Counted from the stretch's first letter, positions 35,166 to 44,733 are shown. The stretch: DNA of 64,000 nucleotides from Oscillospiraceae bacterium (GCA_015065425.1 SVQH01000003.1:1-64000); one strand, 5' to 3'. Numbers and translations: made by a program. Notes: generated by a model not told the origin, from the sequence alone.

Positions 35166-35957
35166 ATGATAGGTGCAATTATAGGCGATGTTGTCGGTTC
35201 AAGATTTGAATTCAATAACTTTAAGTCAAAAGACTTTGAGATATTTAATGCCGATTGTTTTTTTACGGATGACTCGGTTATGACCCTTGCTGTAGCAAAG
35301 GCACTTTTAACTGATACAGATACAAGTGACCTTGAAGCATTCAAGAAAGAGCTTATCGGTGTAATGCACGAAGTCGGAATGAGATACCCCGGATGCGGAT
35401 ACGGCGGCAGATTCTACGATTGGATGATGAATAACAGGACTGAACCTTATAACAGCTACGGTAACGGATCAGCAATGAGAGTTTCACCGGTAGCGTGGTA
35501 TGCAAATTCGCTTGAAGAATGCGAAGCTCTCGCAAAAGCCAGTGCTGAAGTTACTCACAATCATCCCGAAGGTATAAAAGGTGCTGTTGCCGTTGCAGGT
35601 GCAATTTATCTTGCAAGAACTAAACATAATATGGGAGAAATCAGAGAGTATGTAAATAAGTTTTATGACATCAATTTTACTCTCGATGAAATCAGGGAAG
35701 AATACGGGTTTTATGAAATTTGTCAGAAATCAGTGCCCGAAGCTCTTGAAGCCTTTTTTGAATCAGAAAATTTTGAGGACGCCATAAGAAATGCAATTTC
35801 CATCGGTGGTGACAGCGACACTATTGCTGCAATTACAGGCTCGGTTGCAGAAGCATTTTACGGCATTTCCGAAGAAATGAGAAAAACTGCACTTTCATAT
35901 CTTGATAATTATCTTTTGAATATCGCAGACAGCTTCAGCAATAAATTTATGGGATAA
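35166..35957 (+). CDS. ADP-ribosylglycohydrolase family protein
   Basis: A 263-residue protein of the DraG/ARH fold (PF03747): MIGAIIGDVVGSRFEF at the start, FFTDDSVMTLAVAKAL with metal-binding Thr-Asp-Asp, NGSAMRVSPVAWY, HNHPEG, and GGDSDTIAAITGSVAEAFYG near the C-terminus. These enzymes cleave ADP-ribose from Arg or Ser residues or from nucleic-acid-like substrates using magnesium. All metal motifs appear intact. It is 12 bases before the von Willebrand A gene; the macro-domain gene is 2.7 kb upstream. Confidence 0.9.
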   Translation: MIGAIIGDVVGSRFEFNNFKSKDFEIFNADCFFTDDSVMTLAVAKALLTDTDTSDLEAFKKELIGVMHEVGMRYPGCGYGGRFYDWMMNNRTEPYNSYGNGSAMRVSPVAWYANSLEECEALAKASAEVTHNHPEGIKGAVAVAGAIYLARTKHNMGEIREYVNKFYDINFTLDEIREEYGFYEICQKSVPEALEAFFESENFEDAIRNAISIGGDSDTIAAITGSVAEAFYGISEEMRKTALSYLDNYLLNIADSFSNKFMG

Positions 35958-35969
35958 GGAGTTTTAATT

Positions 35970-36629
35970 ATGGAAAGAAAGAGTAACATTACAGAATTGG
36001 TTTTTATTTTAGACAGAAGCGGTTCAATGGCAGGTCTTGAATCAGACACTATAGGCGGATTCAATGCGATGATTGAAAAACAGAAGAGGGAAGAGGGAGA
36101 ATGTTTTGTTTCCACGGTTTTGTTTGATAACGAAAGCGAAGTTTTACATGACAGAGTGAAGCTTTCAGAAATCAGACAGATGACAGACAACGATTACACT
36201 GTAAGAGGATGCACAGCACTCATTGATGCCATTGGTGGTGCAATTCATCACATCGGCAATGTACATAAATATGCCCGTCCCGAAGATGTGCCCGAAAACA
36301 CAATGTTCATTATTACAACCGACGGTATGGAAAACGCAAGCCACCGTTATACAAGTGACAAAGTTAAAAGCATGATAGAAAGACAAAAAACAAAATACGG
36401 CTGGGAATTCCTTTTTATAGGTGCCAACATAGATGCCGTTGAAACCGCAGGGCGTTACGGAATCAGCAAGGATAAAGCAGTAAACTACAACGCAGATAAA
36501 GAAGGTACAGCTATCCTATATGAATCAGTCTCTTGTGCCGTTGCAGAAGTCCGAGCAAACCGTCCTCTTTCTGCATCATGGAGCAACAAAATCCATGAGG
36601 ACTACATGAAAAGAAATAAGAATGATTAA
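35970..36629 (+). CDS. von Willebrand factor A domain protein
   Basis: A 219-residue single-domain protein with the metal-ion-dependent adhesion site DRSGSM near residues 13-18, GCTALIDAIG (the Thr of the site), and TTDGMENA. It has no signal peptide or membrane segment, so it is cytosolic. Such proteins act as partners of AAA ATPases or in regulated complexes. It is 12 bases behind the ADP-ribosylglycohydrolase gene with its own AAGGAG site, so the two products may work together. Confidence 0.86.
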   Translation: MERKSNITELVFILDRSGSMAGLESDTIGGFNAMIEKQKREEGECFVSTVLFDNESEVLHDRVKLSEIRQMTDNDYTVRGCTALIDAIGGAIHHIGNVHKYARPEDVPENTMFIITTDGMENASHRYTSDKVKSMIERQKTKYGWEFLFIGANIDAVETAGRYGISKDKAVNYNADKEGTAILYESVSCAVAEVRANRPLSASWSNKIHEDYMKRNKND

Positions 36630-36635
36630 TCAATA

Positions 36636-36674
36636 AATGACAGTTACTCTGTTTTGAGATAACTGTCATTTTTG
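36636..36674 (+). terminator. Terminator after the von Willebrand A gene
   Basis: AATGACAGTTA pairs perfectly with TAACTGTCATT, followed by TTTTG. Confidence 0.8.
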
Positions 36675-36715
36675 CTGTCGATTCCAATTATTCCGTACTC
36701 ACTGAATAAATAATT

Positions 36716-36758
36716 AAAACCATCGGTTAATGGATGAATCATCAAACCGATGGTTTTT
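36716..36758. terminator. Terminator for the leftward lyase gene
   Basis: AAAACCATCGGTT (36716-36728) pairs perfectly with AACCGATGGTTTT (36745-36757). A and T runs on both sides allow it to work in both directions. Confidence 0.8.
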
Positions 36759-36774
36759 AAGAATATTAATCTGA

Positions 36775-37701
36775 TTAACCTACCCAGGTCTTTACTGCCG
36801 TTTCAATAAGTGTTGCTACTTTATCAACAATAACATCGTCGTCTTCTGCAAGGTTCAGGAGAGGTGCTCTTACGCCACCGAGCTGAAGTCCGGCTCTTTT
36901 CTTAAGAGCTGCTTTTGCAGTTGCGTACATATTACCCTTGGTTGAACACATAGTGTAAATTACTTCGTTGATATCGTCCTGAAGTTTACCTGCATTTTCA
37001 AAATCGCCTGCTTCAATAAGACTGTTGAGTTTTACAAAAAGCTCGGGCATTACACCATAAGTACCGCCGATACCTCCGTCTGCACCGATAAGTCTGCCGC
37101 CTACAAACTGTTCGTCGGGACCGTTGAAAACAACGATTTCTCTGTTGTTGAGTTTTGCCTGTCTTTTGAACATCTGAATGTCCTGAATGGGCATTGATGA
37201 ATTCTTGACACCGATAACTTTGGGATTTTTAAGCATTTCATCAAACAGAGAAAGTGTAAGAGAAACACCAGCAAGCTGAGGAATATTGTAAATTATGTAA
37301 TCGGTATTAGGTGCAGCTGCCGAAATATCATTCCAATATTTTGCAATAGCCCTTTCGGGGAGTTTGAAATATATGGGAGGAATAGTCGCAATGGCATCAA
37401 CACCGAGAGACTCTGCATGATGTGCAAGTTCACAGCTCTCTTTTGTGTTGTTGCAGGCAACATGGGCGATTATTGTTATTCTGCCCTTTGCAACTTCCAT
37501 AACAGCTTCAAGTGTCTTTTTTCTTTCTTCAACCGTGAGATAAATGCATTCACCTGAAGAACCTCCGACATAAAGACCTGAAACGCCTTTTTCAATAAGG
37601 AACTCTACTAATTGTTTTGTACCCTCAACGGAAACATTGCCTTCATCATCATAGCAGGCATAAAATGCAGGGATTATCCCCTTATACTTTTCAAGACTCA
37701 T
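36775..37701 (-). CDS. nanA: N-acetylneuraminate lyase-like class I aldolase
   Basis: A 308-residue (beta/alpha)8 aldolase of the DapA/NanA family. Residues match E. coli NanA in position: GGSSGE at 46-51, catalytic Tyr138 in IIYNIP, and Schiff-base Lys166 in GVKNSS (NanA Tyr137 and Lys165). It therefore probably splits N-acetylneuraminate or a similar keto acid into pyruvate and ManNAc. DapA and 2-keto-3-deoxy acid aldolases are alternatives. Single leftward gene with promoter 37795-37823 and an inverted repeat at 37746-37783 that could be an operator. Confidence 0.78.
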   Translation of the reverse strand: MSLEKYKGIIPAFYACYDDEGNVSVEGTKQLVEFLIEKGVSGLYVGGSSGECIYLTVEERKKTLEAVMEVAKGRITIIAHVACNNTKESCELAHHAESLGVDAIATIPPIYFKLPERAIAKYWNDISAAAPNTDYIIYNIPQLAGVSLTLSLFDEMLKNPKVIGVKNSSMPIQDIQMFKRQAKLNNREIVVFNGPDEQFVGGRLIGADGGIGGTYGVMPELFVKLNSLIEAGDFENAGKLQDDINEVIYTMCSTKGNMYATAKAALKKRAGLQLGGVRAPLLNLAEDDDVIVDKVATLIETAVKTWVG

Positions 37702-37745
37702 TAAGTTTAACCTCTTTCCTTAATTTTGAACAGCGTAAGAATAAA

Positions 37746-37783
37746 TTGCAATAAAATACAATAATAGTGCCTGTTTATTGCAA
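37746..37783 (-). promoter_or_regulatory. Candidate operator of the lyase gene
   Basis: TTGCAATAAA (37746-37755) and TTTATTGCAA (37774-37783) form a perfect 10-bp inverted repeat with an 18-base centre. It lies just downstream of the -10 box, a position suited to repression. Confidence 0.5.
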
Positions 37784-37794
37784 ATTGTACAGAA

Positions 37795-37823
37795 ATTATA
37801 TCACAGGATTCTTATACAGTAAA
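37795..37823 (-). promoter_or_regulatory. Promoter for the lyase gene
   Basis: Leftward TTTACT, 17-base spacer, TATAAT. Confidence 0.6.
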
Positions 37824-37872
37824 GTATAATTCTGTGTTTTCTCAGTATATAAACATAGTTTTTCTTGTTTAA

Positions 37873-39396
37873 TTAATATTCATCATCTTCTTCATAGAAT
37901 TCAGGATACTGAGCGGGATTATCTCCGGCAGAACGTACAACCTCAGGAGTAAAAGTCGGCTCTGTCAAAATCTTCAGTACTTTACATTTAAACGTCCATT
38001 CTTCACCGAAATCAAAGACATAAACAAATTGGTGTTTATCCTTCAGAACTTTTTCAAGAGTGTAATTACAGGTAAATTTATTTTCATCTTCAATATACTT
38101 AGAATAATATCCACCGGATGTCCATTTTTTATTGTTCATAAAAAACGCATGTGCGTGATCATCTTCAAAGCCAAATGCATAAAGTATGGCATCATGCAGT
38201 TCTTCTAAAGTTGCACAACCTGAGATTCTTATATGCCTGTAGCAGCCGGAAAATAATGAAACAGAGATAACGTAAGAATCTGAAATCCAGTATTTTTCAT
38301 CGTAATCATCGTATTCTGTTTCGTCTTCAATATAATCATCCTCATCGTAGAAGTCCTCGTCTTCAGAAATCCCATAAGACCCTTCTTTATGCAGGTGTTC
38401 AAAAAGACTCTTAAGAGCTTCTTCTGTTTTTTGCAGCTTCTTTTTCTGAAACGTTACATTGATACCTGTTTTTTTGCAGAAATCCTCAATTATAAGACGA
38501 ATTCTGTCGTCATTAATAATAATCTTTTTTGGTTTTCCGACCTGATAGCATACTTCTGTTATAATTCTCAATATTTCAGATTCCAATTCTTTGTCGTATT
38601 CTATCATAAGGGTTTCAAAAACGAATCCGTCTTTAGCTTCAATCGCTGTAATAAGAAACGGAAAGAAAGTAATGTCTTTCTCATCGTCGTAAAGCGGTTC
38701 AGGCAGACACCGTGCATCAATTTCCAATGAAAGATTCTGTGAAGGCATTTTTTTTATTTCTTTTATAAAACTGTTGTTTCCGACTGTTAAACCAAAATCA
38801 AGCTCTTCTTCAAAGAATTCCCATGGAATCGGAATGTTATGCCATATACCGTTTCCTGCATACTTCCGCATAAGTGCATCACCTTTTTTGAAGTCTATTT
38901 GCAAATTTTCTTCAAATACGGCTTTAAGCATCATATAAAGGTTTCCTAATGCATCTGCAAGAAGCTCAGCTTCACTGTCAGTAAGATCACGCGGCAAAAG
39001 TCTTTCCTCATACTTTTCAAAATGAAGCCAACTACCGTCACCCATACATTTGATTTTTAAGTCCTTAAGTCGTTTTTTGTTTTTATCTGAAACATTTTGT
39101 TGCTCATCCCAAAAACCGGTAATTGCATTCTGCATATAAAGAGCAGGTTCATTTTTCGGATTACTGTTGATTTCAATGTAGTGTGCAAAATAAAAGTCTT
39201 TTATATTAAAATAGCACGATATTCCGCAGTAATCGTAAGTATAACCCCATATCTTAAAAAAGCATACACTTTTTTCATCTTTTGAGGAGCAAAACAATAT
39301 ATCTTTTTCAGTAATAGTATCCCATGGCTCGTATTCAGCAATGGAAAGGGCAAAGCCATAAATTTTTTTCCATACTTCAAGCTGATTTTTGTTCAT
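37873..39396 (-). CDS. pRiA4b ORF-3-like multidomain protein
   Basis: A 507-residue cytosolic protein. The C-terminal part (about 375-500) is the pRiA4b ORF-3 family (PF07929): LFSGCYRHIRISG, TLEELHDAILYAFGFEDDHA, and FVYVFDFGEEWTFKCKVL. An acidic linker DEDFYDEDDYIEDETEYDD near 347-365 joins it to an N-terminal region that begins WKKIYGFALSIAEYEPW and resembles the DUF7309/DUF6930 arrangement of Clostridia. The function is unknown. It is a probable single gene. Confidence 0.72.
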   Translation of the reverse strand: MNKNQLEVWKKIYGFALSIAEYEPWDTITEKDILFCSSKDEKSVCFFKIWGYTYDYCGISCYFNIKDFYFAHYIEINSNPKNEPALYMQNAITGFWDEQQNVSDKNKKRLKDLKIKCMGDGSWLHFEKYEERLLPRDLTDSEAELLADALGNLYMMLKAVFEENLQIDFKKGDALMRKYAGNGIWHNIPIPWEFFEEELDFGLTVGNNSFIKEIKKMPSQNLSLEIDARCLPEPLYDDEKDITFFPFLITAIEAKDGFVFETLMIEYDKELESEILRIITEVCYQVGKPKKIIINDDRIRLIIEDFCKKTGINVTFQKKKLQKTEEALKSLFEHLHKEGSYGISEDEDFYDEDDYIEDETEYDDYDEKYWISDSYVISVSLFSGCYRHIRISGCATLEELHDAILYAFGFEDDHAHAFFMNNKKWTSGGYYSKYIEDENKFTCNYTLEKVLKDKHQFVYVFDFGEEWTFKCKVLKILTEPTFTPEVVRSAGDNPAQYPEFYEEDDEY

Positions 39397-39434
39397 TATA
39401 ACTCTTTTCCTTTAATACAAGAAATTTTTAGAAA

Positions 39435-41075
39435 TTATTTATATCTTGTTACGTCGCAATGTCTTCCGATATTAAAAAGGAATTCGGGGAAGCATAGCTC
39501 TTTTCCGCACACTGTTATACCGTCAAGTTCGACCTGTACGGTATTAGTGTTACTTCCCGTACCTGCTATCTTTGAGGGGAGATAAGAAGTGTAGGATATG
39601 TTTCGGTATACTACATTTTTAATTTCAAAATTCTCTTTTTCTTCATCATAAATTTTTACAAGGATTGCTCTGCCTTCATCACGGAAAATTTCAATATTTT
39701 CAAAGAGGACTCCGTCAATACTTCCTTCGCACTGTTCGGCAACAACAACCAGAGAACCGATTCTGTCATTGTCCCATACACCGTCACGGTAGATAACGGC
39801 ACAGTCACGGAATGTAATATCTGAGATTTTTTTGTTGACTTCGCCTGTAATTCCGAAGCATCTTGCGTAGCCGCCCCAGGCAATGCAGTTTGAGAAAGTG
39901 ACATTCTTGCTGTCCATTGTTCCGCCGAGAGCTTTTACTTCAAATGAATCATCCGCAACTCTTGCGAAACAATTATTTATCGTTGCATTATGGCTGTTAC
40001 AGATTGCAAAGCCGTCACAGTTTCCGCGGTTTCCGATGATATCAACATGTTCAATAGCAAGATTGGTGCAGCAATAAGCTATAAAAGACCATTCGGGGGA
40101 ATTTATTATTTTTATACCGCTTACATTGATATTATTGCAGTTGGTAAAAACTACGCCGCGGCGTTCTCTTCTGTCAAGTCGGGTAAGGTCAATTACACCT
40201 CTGCCTGTGAGCGTAACATTATTACAGTTATAAAAATTTACAAACGGATATCTTGTAAGACCTATTGAATTGTCTTTGGGGGCATCCGGTTCAAAATATA
40301 TATTTTCGTCCTCGGCACTATTGATATCATAATAATGATTTGCAATAATGTATGCTCCTTCTTTGAGATAGATTACCAGATTATTAGCTCCGACAAAATT
40401 AGAATAATCAAGCTCATGGAAGCCTTTTTCAACTACGATTACATTTTCTTCACCGTACTGTTCAATATAACCTGCAATTTCTGCATCTTCATCAATTTTT
40501 TCACGGACAAAAAGGGTGTATCCGTAATACTGATTTGCACCGTTGAAAAGGAAGGTATAAATACCCGGTTTATTTATGGAAGCTTTCACTGTGTTATCTT
40601 CACACAGAGCCTTTACGCCGTGAGAGGCGGGGAGAACTATTGCATTTTTAAGTTCGACCATAGCACCTGTCAGTTCAATATTAAATGAAAACTCGGTGTC
40701 AGGCTCAACATAAATCTCAGAATATGAGTGAAGTGTTCCCGTATCATCGGCTCGGATAAAAACGACGGAGGCATAAACAGGAATTTCCGTATCACTTATT
40801 TTTGCAGTGTAATAGGGTGAAATAGTAATTCCGTTGATGTCATCATATCCGCCTGACTGTACATATTCGGGGAGCTCAGCCGAAGCACGTCCCACAAGCT
40901 CTTCCTCGGTAAGTCCTGCCTCTTCCAGTGTAATAATTGCTTCATCAGGATACTGAAGATATGAAAAATCAAAGTTTTCACTCTCAGGAGCAAGTGTCAC
41001 AGGACAAAAAAGATTTGTAAGAAAAATTGAAATTACGGTAAAGACCGTGAAAATGGGTTTGAGTATAGTGTTCAT
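39435..41075 (-). CDS. Secreted right-handed beta-helix glycosidase-like protein (GH28-like)
   Basis: A 546-residue protein. ATG 41075 is chosen over 41081 because AAGGA needs about five bases spacing. A signal peptide (about 1-25) ends near NLFCP. Residues about 230-480 are beta-helix rungs (VNFYNCNNVTLTGRG, VVFTNCNNINVSGIKI). Candidate catalytic acids are in GNRGNCDGFAIC and RVADDSF, placed like GH28 Asp residues, though the GHG and RIK motifs are not seen. Substrate likely a pectin- or dextran-like glycan, uncertain. It is 37 bases... behind no partner and may be read alone. Confidence 0.62.
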   Translation of the reverse strand: MNTILKPIFTVFTVISIFLTNLFCPVTLAPESENFDFSYLQYPDEAIITLEEAGLTEEELVGRASAELPEYVQSGGYDDINGITISPYYTAKISDTEIPVYASVVFIRADDTGTLHSYSEIYVEPDTEFSFNIELTGAMVELKNAIVLPASHGVKALCEDNTVKASINKPGIYTFLFNGANQYYGYTLFVREKIDEDAEIAGYIEQYGEENVIVVEKGFHELDYSNFVGANNLVIYLKEGAYIIANHYYDINSAEDENIYFEPDAPKDNSIGLTRYPFVNFYNCNNVTLTGRGVIDLTRLDRRERRGVVFTNCNNINVSGIKIINSPEWSFIAYCCTNLAIEHVDIIGNRGNCDGFAICNSHNATINNCFARVADDSFEVKALGGTMDSKNVTFSNCIAWGGYARCFGITGEVNKKISDITFRDCAVIYRDGVWDNDRIGSLVVVAEQCEGSIDGVLFENIEIFRDEGRAILVKIYDEEKENFEIKNVVYRNISYTSYLPSKIAGTGSNTNTVQVELDGITVCGKELCFPEFLFNIGRHCDVTRYK

Positions 41076-41149
41076 AAGCATCCTTCTTTTATAAATATAT
41101 AATTATATATTATCAAATGTTTTTGAAGAATTCAACCAGAAATTTAATA

Positions 41150-41182
41150 AATAAGCCGCAACATCTGATGCTGCGGCTTTTA
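41150..41182 (-). terminator. Terminator for the PHP gene
   Basis: AGCCGCA (41154-41160) pairs with TGCGGCT (41172-41178); leftward the stem is followed by TATTTATTAAATT. Confidence 0.7.
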
Positions 41183-41196
41183 TTAAAAGTTTTCAA

Positions 41197-42582
41197 TTAC
41201 CATACATGGTTCCAGAGTAATTTTTTGATTATTGTAACAAAAATACCGTGACCGAGAGTCAGATTGAAAATATCAATAAATCTGCGGAAAACCATAGAAA
41301 GGTCAAAAGTTACATAAACGTCAGAATCATATTCCACACCGTCAGCCATTGTTACAAAGGGCTGTGAATAAAGAATACCTCCGGGACCTGTTATCTGAAA
41401 ACGCACATAGCATCCGAGTTCATCCTCATATTCATTTAGGTCAAGAGATGTAAGATTTTCTCCTTCAGCAATAATTTTTCCGTCAGATATCCACTGAACA
41501 TTACTAAATTCGCTGCCTGTAAAAGAAATTGTATCTGTTTCGTTATCTATATAAATCCGTGAAACTGCGGGAGGTAAATTACCGGTGCCGTTGAAATCGT
41601 CACCTAAATAATAAGTATCAACTCTACCTACAGAAAACCATGCACCGCTTCTCATACAGTCTTCAAAGGCTTCTTCCGTAAGCTCAGGCATAAGCATCAT
41701 AGTAAAAGCCCAGTCATTATCTTCAATATCATGAGAATCTGAGAATGCAATACCGGGAACATTTCTTCCCTTTGGAATTGTAAGCTGTAAAATTTGATCC
41801 CATATAACCGAATCATAACGTGTACTGTTTACGTCGAATGCAACACAGGAATCATAATCAAGAAAGATATTTGCAAATTTGTTTGCATAATAAGGCTCGT
41901 AAGCACGCCACTCATCCTCTAAATTTCTTCCTACATATTCTCCTGTATGGTCAAGGAAAGAAAATCCGCCTTCTTTGTCACAGTCTCGGACGACGGTTTC
42001 AAAATCTCCGTATACCCCCATTTTGGCACGGACACTTGTGCAGCCGAACGTGTTTATGTGACAGTCATTTATGGGTGTCGCACCGTTTGCTTCGCAAGAG
42101 CCTGTAATTTCAAGCATACCGCCCAGTTCATAACCCAACTGTTCTGCCAATGCATCCCGTTCAGCACTTTCATAAGTGCCGTTTATTATCTGTTCCCGTT
42201 CTTCAGATGTAAGCACAACGGGATCTCTCATTCCTGTTCTGCTGAACTTGAAAAAGCGATATATCGGGACAGTTTCAGGTACTTCATCCCAACGGGTTCC
42301 GAGTACAGCATGATCTGAAATTGCCAGTATCTGATATCCGAGATCATAATGCTTTTTTACACTGTCTGCAATGCTCTGATCGGCATCACTTGCATCCGTG
42401 TGTGAATGCAGTGAAGCCTTATACTGATTCCAGTTATCCCAGTCTACGGAATCATAGGGGCTTGTGATTGTATAGTCATACTGTCCTTTTACGTCATTTT
42501 CCGCTATTGCAATGACCGATGTTGTGAAAAGAAGTGTCAGACAAAGGGAAAACGCAATTATTTTTTTGACGAGCTTTTTCAT
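41197..42582 (-). CDS. Secreted PHP-domain phosphoesterase
   Basis: A 461-residue protein with a signal peptide (MKKLVKKIIAFSLCLTLLF, cleavage near AIA at about 26). PHP metal motifs are LHSHTDASD near 58-66, AISDHA, FLDHTGE and FSDSHDIEDN. The family hydrolyses phosphate esters with a trinuclear metal site; secreted members are poorly studied. The tail (about 430-461) is hydrophobic and amphipathic (FIDIFNLTLGHGIFVTIIKK) and may hold the protein at the membrane. It lies 49 bases behind a 40-residue peptide gene. Confidence 0.8.
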   Translation of the reverse strand: MKKLVKKIIAFSLCLTLLFTTSVIAIAENDVKGQYDYTITSPYDSVDWDNWNQYKASLHSHTDASDADQSIADSVKKHYDLGYQILAISDHAVLGTRWDEVPETVPIYRFFKFSRTGMRDPVVLTSEEREQIINGTYESAERDALAEQLGYELGGMLEITGSCEANGATPINDCHINTFGCTSVRAKMGVYGDFETVVRDCDKEGGFSFLDHTGEYVGRNLEDEWRAYEPYYANKFANIFLDYDSCVAFDVNSTRYDSVIWDQILQLTIPKGRNVPGIAFSDSHDIEDNDWAFTMMLMPELTEEAFEDCMRSGAWFSVGRVDTYYLGDDFNGTGNLPPAVSRIYIDNETDTISFTGSEFSNVQWISDGKIIAEGENLTSLDLNEYEDELGCYVRFQITGPGGILYSQPFVTMADGVEYDSDVYVTFDLSMVFRRFIDIFNLTLGHGIFVTIIKKLLWNHVW

Positions 42583-42631
42583 TGTAATGTCTCCTTTTTC
42601 TGTGCTTTGTTAAAATTAAGACTCAATGATT

Positions 42632-42754
42632 TTATCTCTTTAAGTTCGGAAAAATTTCACTTAGTTTAGCAATGAAATCATAAAGAATGAAATTAATTTT
42701 CGCAATCAAGTCACGCAAAACAAGATTGATATCCTTAAACTCGTATTCAATCAT
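42632..42754 (-). CDS. 40-residue amphipathic peptide with internal repeat
   Basis: ATG 42754 follows AAAGGTG at eight bases and ends at 42632. The peptide contains two similar units, VLRDLIAKINFI and ILYDFIAKLSEI, which predict an amphipathic helix. A longer frame from 42817 has no ribosome site. It precedes the secreted PHP gene by 49 bases and resembles the amphipathic tail of that protein in character. A weak promoter candidate (TTGACA at 42825-42830) is upstream. No homologue is recognised. Confidence 0.5.
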   Translation of the reverse strand: MIEYEFKDINLVLRDLIAKINFILYDFIAKLSEIFPNLKR

Positions 42755-42984
42755 AACCAAAACACCTTTCTGAACATAAGATAAGTACAATGTACAAAAT
42801 AATGGTAATAAAAACATAATAAAATGTCAATAGTACTTTGATGATTATTGCTAAAATTTTCAGAATATTCATAAAAATTTTAGTGAAATAACAAATGAGT
42901 GTTTTTACTGAAAGAAATATCTATTCAATTATTTTATATGACAGCATAATAAGAATTATTTTGAATATGTTTAATTTAATAATA

Positions 42985-43013
42985 TTGAACAGGACACTTT
43001 TTTATGTTAAAAT
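42985..43013 (+). promoter_or_regulatory. Promoter for the GH3-type ligase operon
   Basis: TTGAAC, 17-base spacer, TAAAAT, followed by CGGAGGG and the ATG. Confidence 0.65.
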
Positions 43014-43041
43014 TAATTAAAACTTATTACGGAGGGTAATT

Positions 43042-44733
43042 ATGACGGATATAAAAGGTTATGTTCTTGCTGCATTCGGAGGTTTTCTCGGTGTATGCGA
43101 ACATGTAAAGCTTAATATATATTCAAGACGGGCATGGAAGATGCAGGAGACCAATGTCCGCCGTCTTATGCGAAAAAATAAAAGTACCGTTTACGGTAAA
43201 AAGTATCGCTTCAAGGATATCAAAAATGTAGAGGATTATCAAAAAACAGTGCCGCTGTCAACTTATTCCGATTATGACGAGTATGTATGGCGAATGGCAG
43301 AGGGCGAAAAAGGTCTTATAACAAATATGTTTGTAAGACGCTTTACTGAAAGTTCGGGAAGTACGGGAAAATCAAAGCTCGTTCCGCTGTCTTATTGGGC
43401 TGAATGGGTGGCTCAGTGCTATGGCTTTTCCGCTCCCGTCGGTTGTGCTGTTAAATATTTTCTGAAAGAGGGGAGACTTCTCCCACCTCAGAAGGGACTT
43501 CTTACGGCTGAAACCTCCTGCAGAAAGCTTAAAGGCGGTACAGTCAGTTGCCTTTCTTCAATTCCTCTTTTGAATCTCAAGCCTCTTGTTCCTTTTTTTG
43601 CAACTTCTCCTAAGGAAGTGCTGTTTCCCGAGCAGAGTGCAGATATGGATATGCACTATCTCAAACTTCGTTTTTCTCTTATTAACACAAAAACAAGCTA
43701 TCTCGGCACGATTTTTATAACCACACTTGAATCTATGTTTTTCTATATGGAAGAAAACTGGGAAATGCTTTGTGATGATATTGAAAAGGGTATTATAAAT
43801 GACAGTATAAAAATGCCCGAAGAATTAAGAAAAAAACTTAGTAAAAAACTGAAGCCCATGCCCGAAAGAGCTGAAGAACTGCGTGCTGAATTCAGAAAAG
43901 GTTTTGATTTTTCTCCCATAATTCCCCGAATCTGGCCAAAAGTAGAATGGCTTTACGGTATGGGAACAGGAGCACTGTCCTTATATGCAAAAAAGCTTCG
44001 CAGGTATATTGGTGAAGAAATGCCTATACATTATCTCGGTTATACCGCAACGGAAGCATTTATGGCAGTGCCTATTGAACTTAATTCTTTTGAATATGTA
44101 ATGTTGCCGCAAAACGGATTTTATGAATTCAGACCTATAGATTCTCCCGATTATGATAATTTACTTACCATTAAAGACCTCGAACCGGGGAAGGAATATG
44201 AACTTATTCTTACCAATATGAGCGGTTTTTACAGATATCGTATAGAGGATATCGTGAAGTGTACGGGGTATTATCACAAGTCGCCTAAAATAACCTTCTG
44301 CTACCGTCTTAATCAGATTGCAAACATAAGCGGAGAAAAGATAAGTCAGATGGCTTTTGATGAAATGGTTGATAATTTATCCGAATATATGGATGATTTG
44401 TATATCGGTTACAGCATTTATCCCGACCGTTCCACATCTCCCGGGCACTATGTGCTGCTTCTCGAAACGGCTTCTCCCGTAAATGATGAAAAGAAGGAGA
44501 AATATAACGTGGCATTTGAAAAGATGCTGTGCAAAGGAAATGTTTCCGTTGAACCGTTGATAAAAAGCGGTGCTCTCGGTCATCCTGAAGTAAAATTCCT
44601 TCGCCACGGAACTTATGATGATTACAGAGAAGTTCTGAGAAAAAGAGGTGCAAATCTTAATCAGGTAAAGCCTATAAAAGTAATAGATAATGATGAAAAG
44701 AGAGATTTCTTCTTCTCTCATGTTGAAGAGTAA
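43042..44733 (+). CDS. GH3 auxin-responsive-type acyl-adenylating enzyme
   Basis: A 563-residue protein of the GH3 family (PF03321; name unrelated to glycosidases). The ATP loop FTESSGSTGKSKLVPL is at 101-116, LGYTATEAF near 333 and YRYRIEDIVKCTGYY near 393-405 bind the adenylate. The family activates a carboxylic acid as acyl-AMP and transfers it to an amine, as in plant JAR1. The substrate is not known in bacteria. Fourteen bases separate it from a condensation-type acyltransferase gene, suggesting joint amide or ester formation. Confidence 0.85.
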   Translation: MTDIKGYVLAAFGGFLGVCEHVKLNIYSRRAWKMQETNVRRLMRKNKSTVYGKKYRFKDIKNVEDYQKTVPLSTYSDYDEYVWRMAEGEKGLITNMFVRRFTESSGSTGKSKLVPLSYWAEWVAQCYGFSAPVGCAVKYFLKEGRLLPPQKGLLTAETSCRKLKGGTVSCLSSIPLLNLKPLVPFFATSPKEVLFPEQSADMDMHYLKLRFSLINTKTSYLGTIFITTLESMFFYMEENWEMLCDDIEKGIINDSIKMPEELRKKLSKKLKPMPERAEELRAEFRKGFDFSPIIPRIWPKVEWLYGMGTGALSLYAKKLRRYIGEEMPIHYLGYTATEAFMAVPIELNSFEYVMLPQNGFYEFRPIDSPDYDNLLTIKDLEPGKEYELILTNMSGFYRYRIEDIVKCTGYYHKSPKITFCYRLNQIANISGEKISQMAFDEMVDNLSEYMDDLYIGYSIYPDRSTSPGHYVLLLETASPVNDEKKEKYNVAFEKMLCKGNVSVEPLIKSGALGHPEVKFLRHGTYDDYREVLRKRGANLNQVKPIKVIDNDEKRDFFFSHVEE

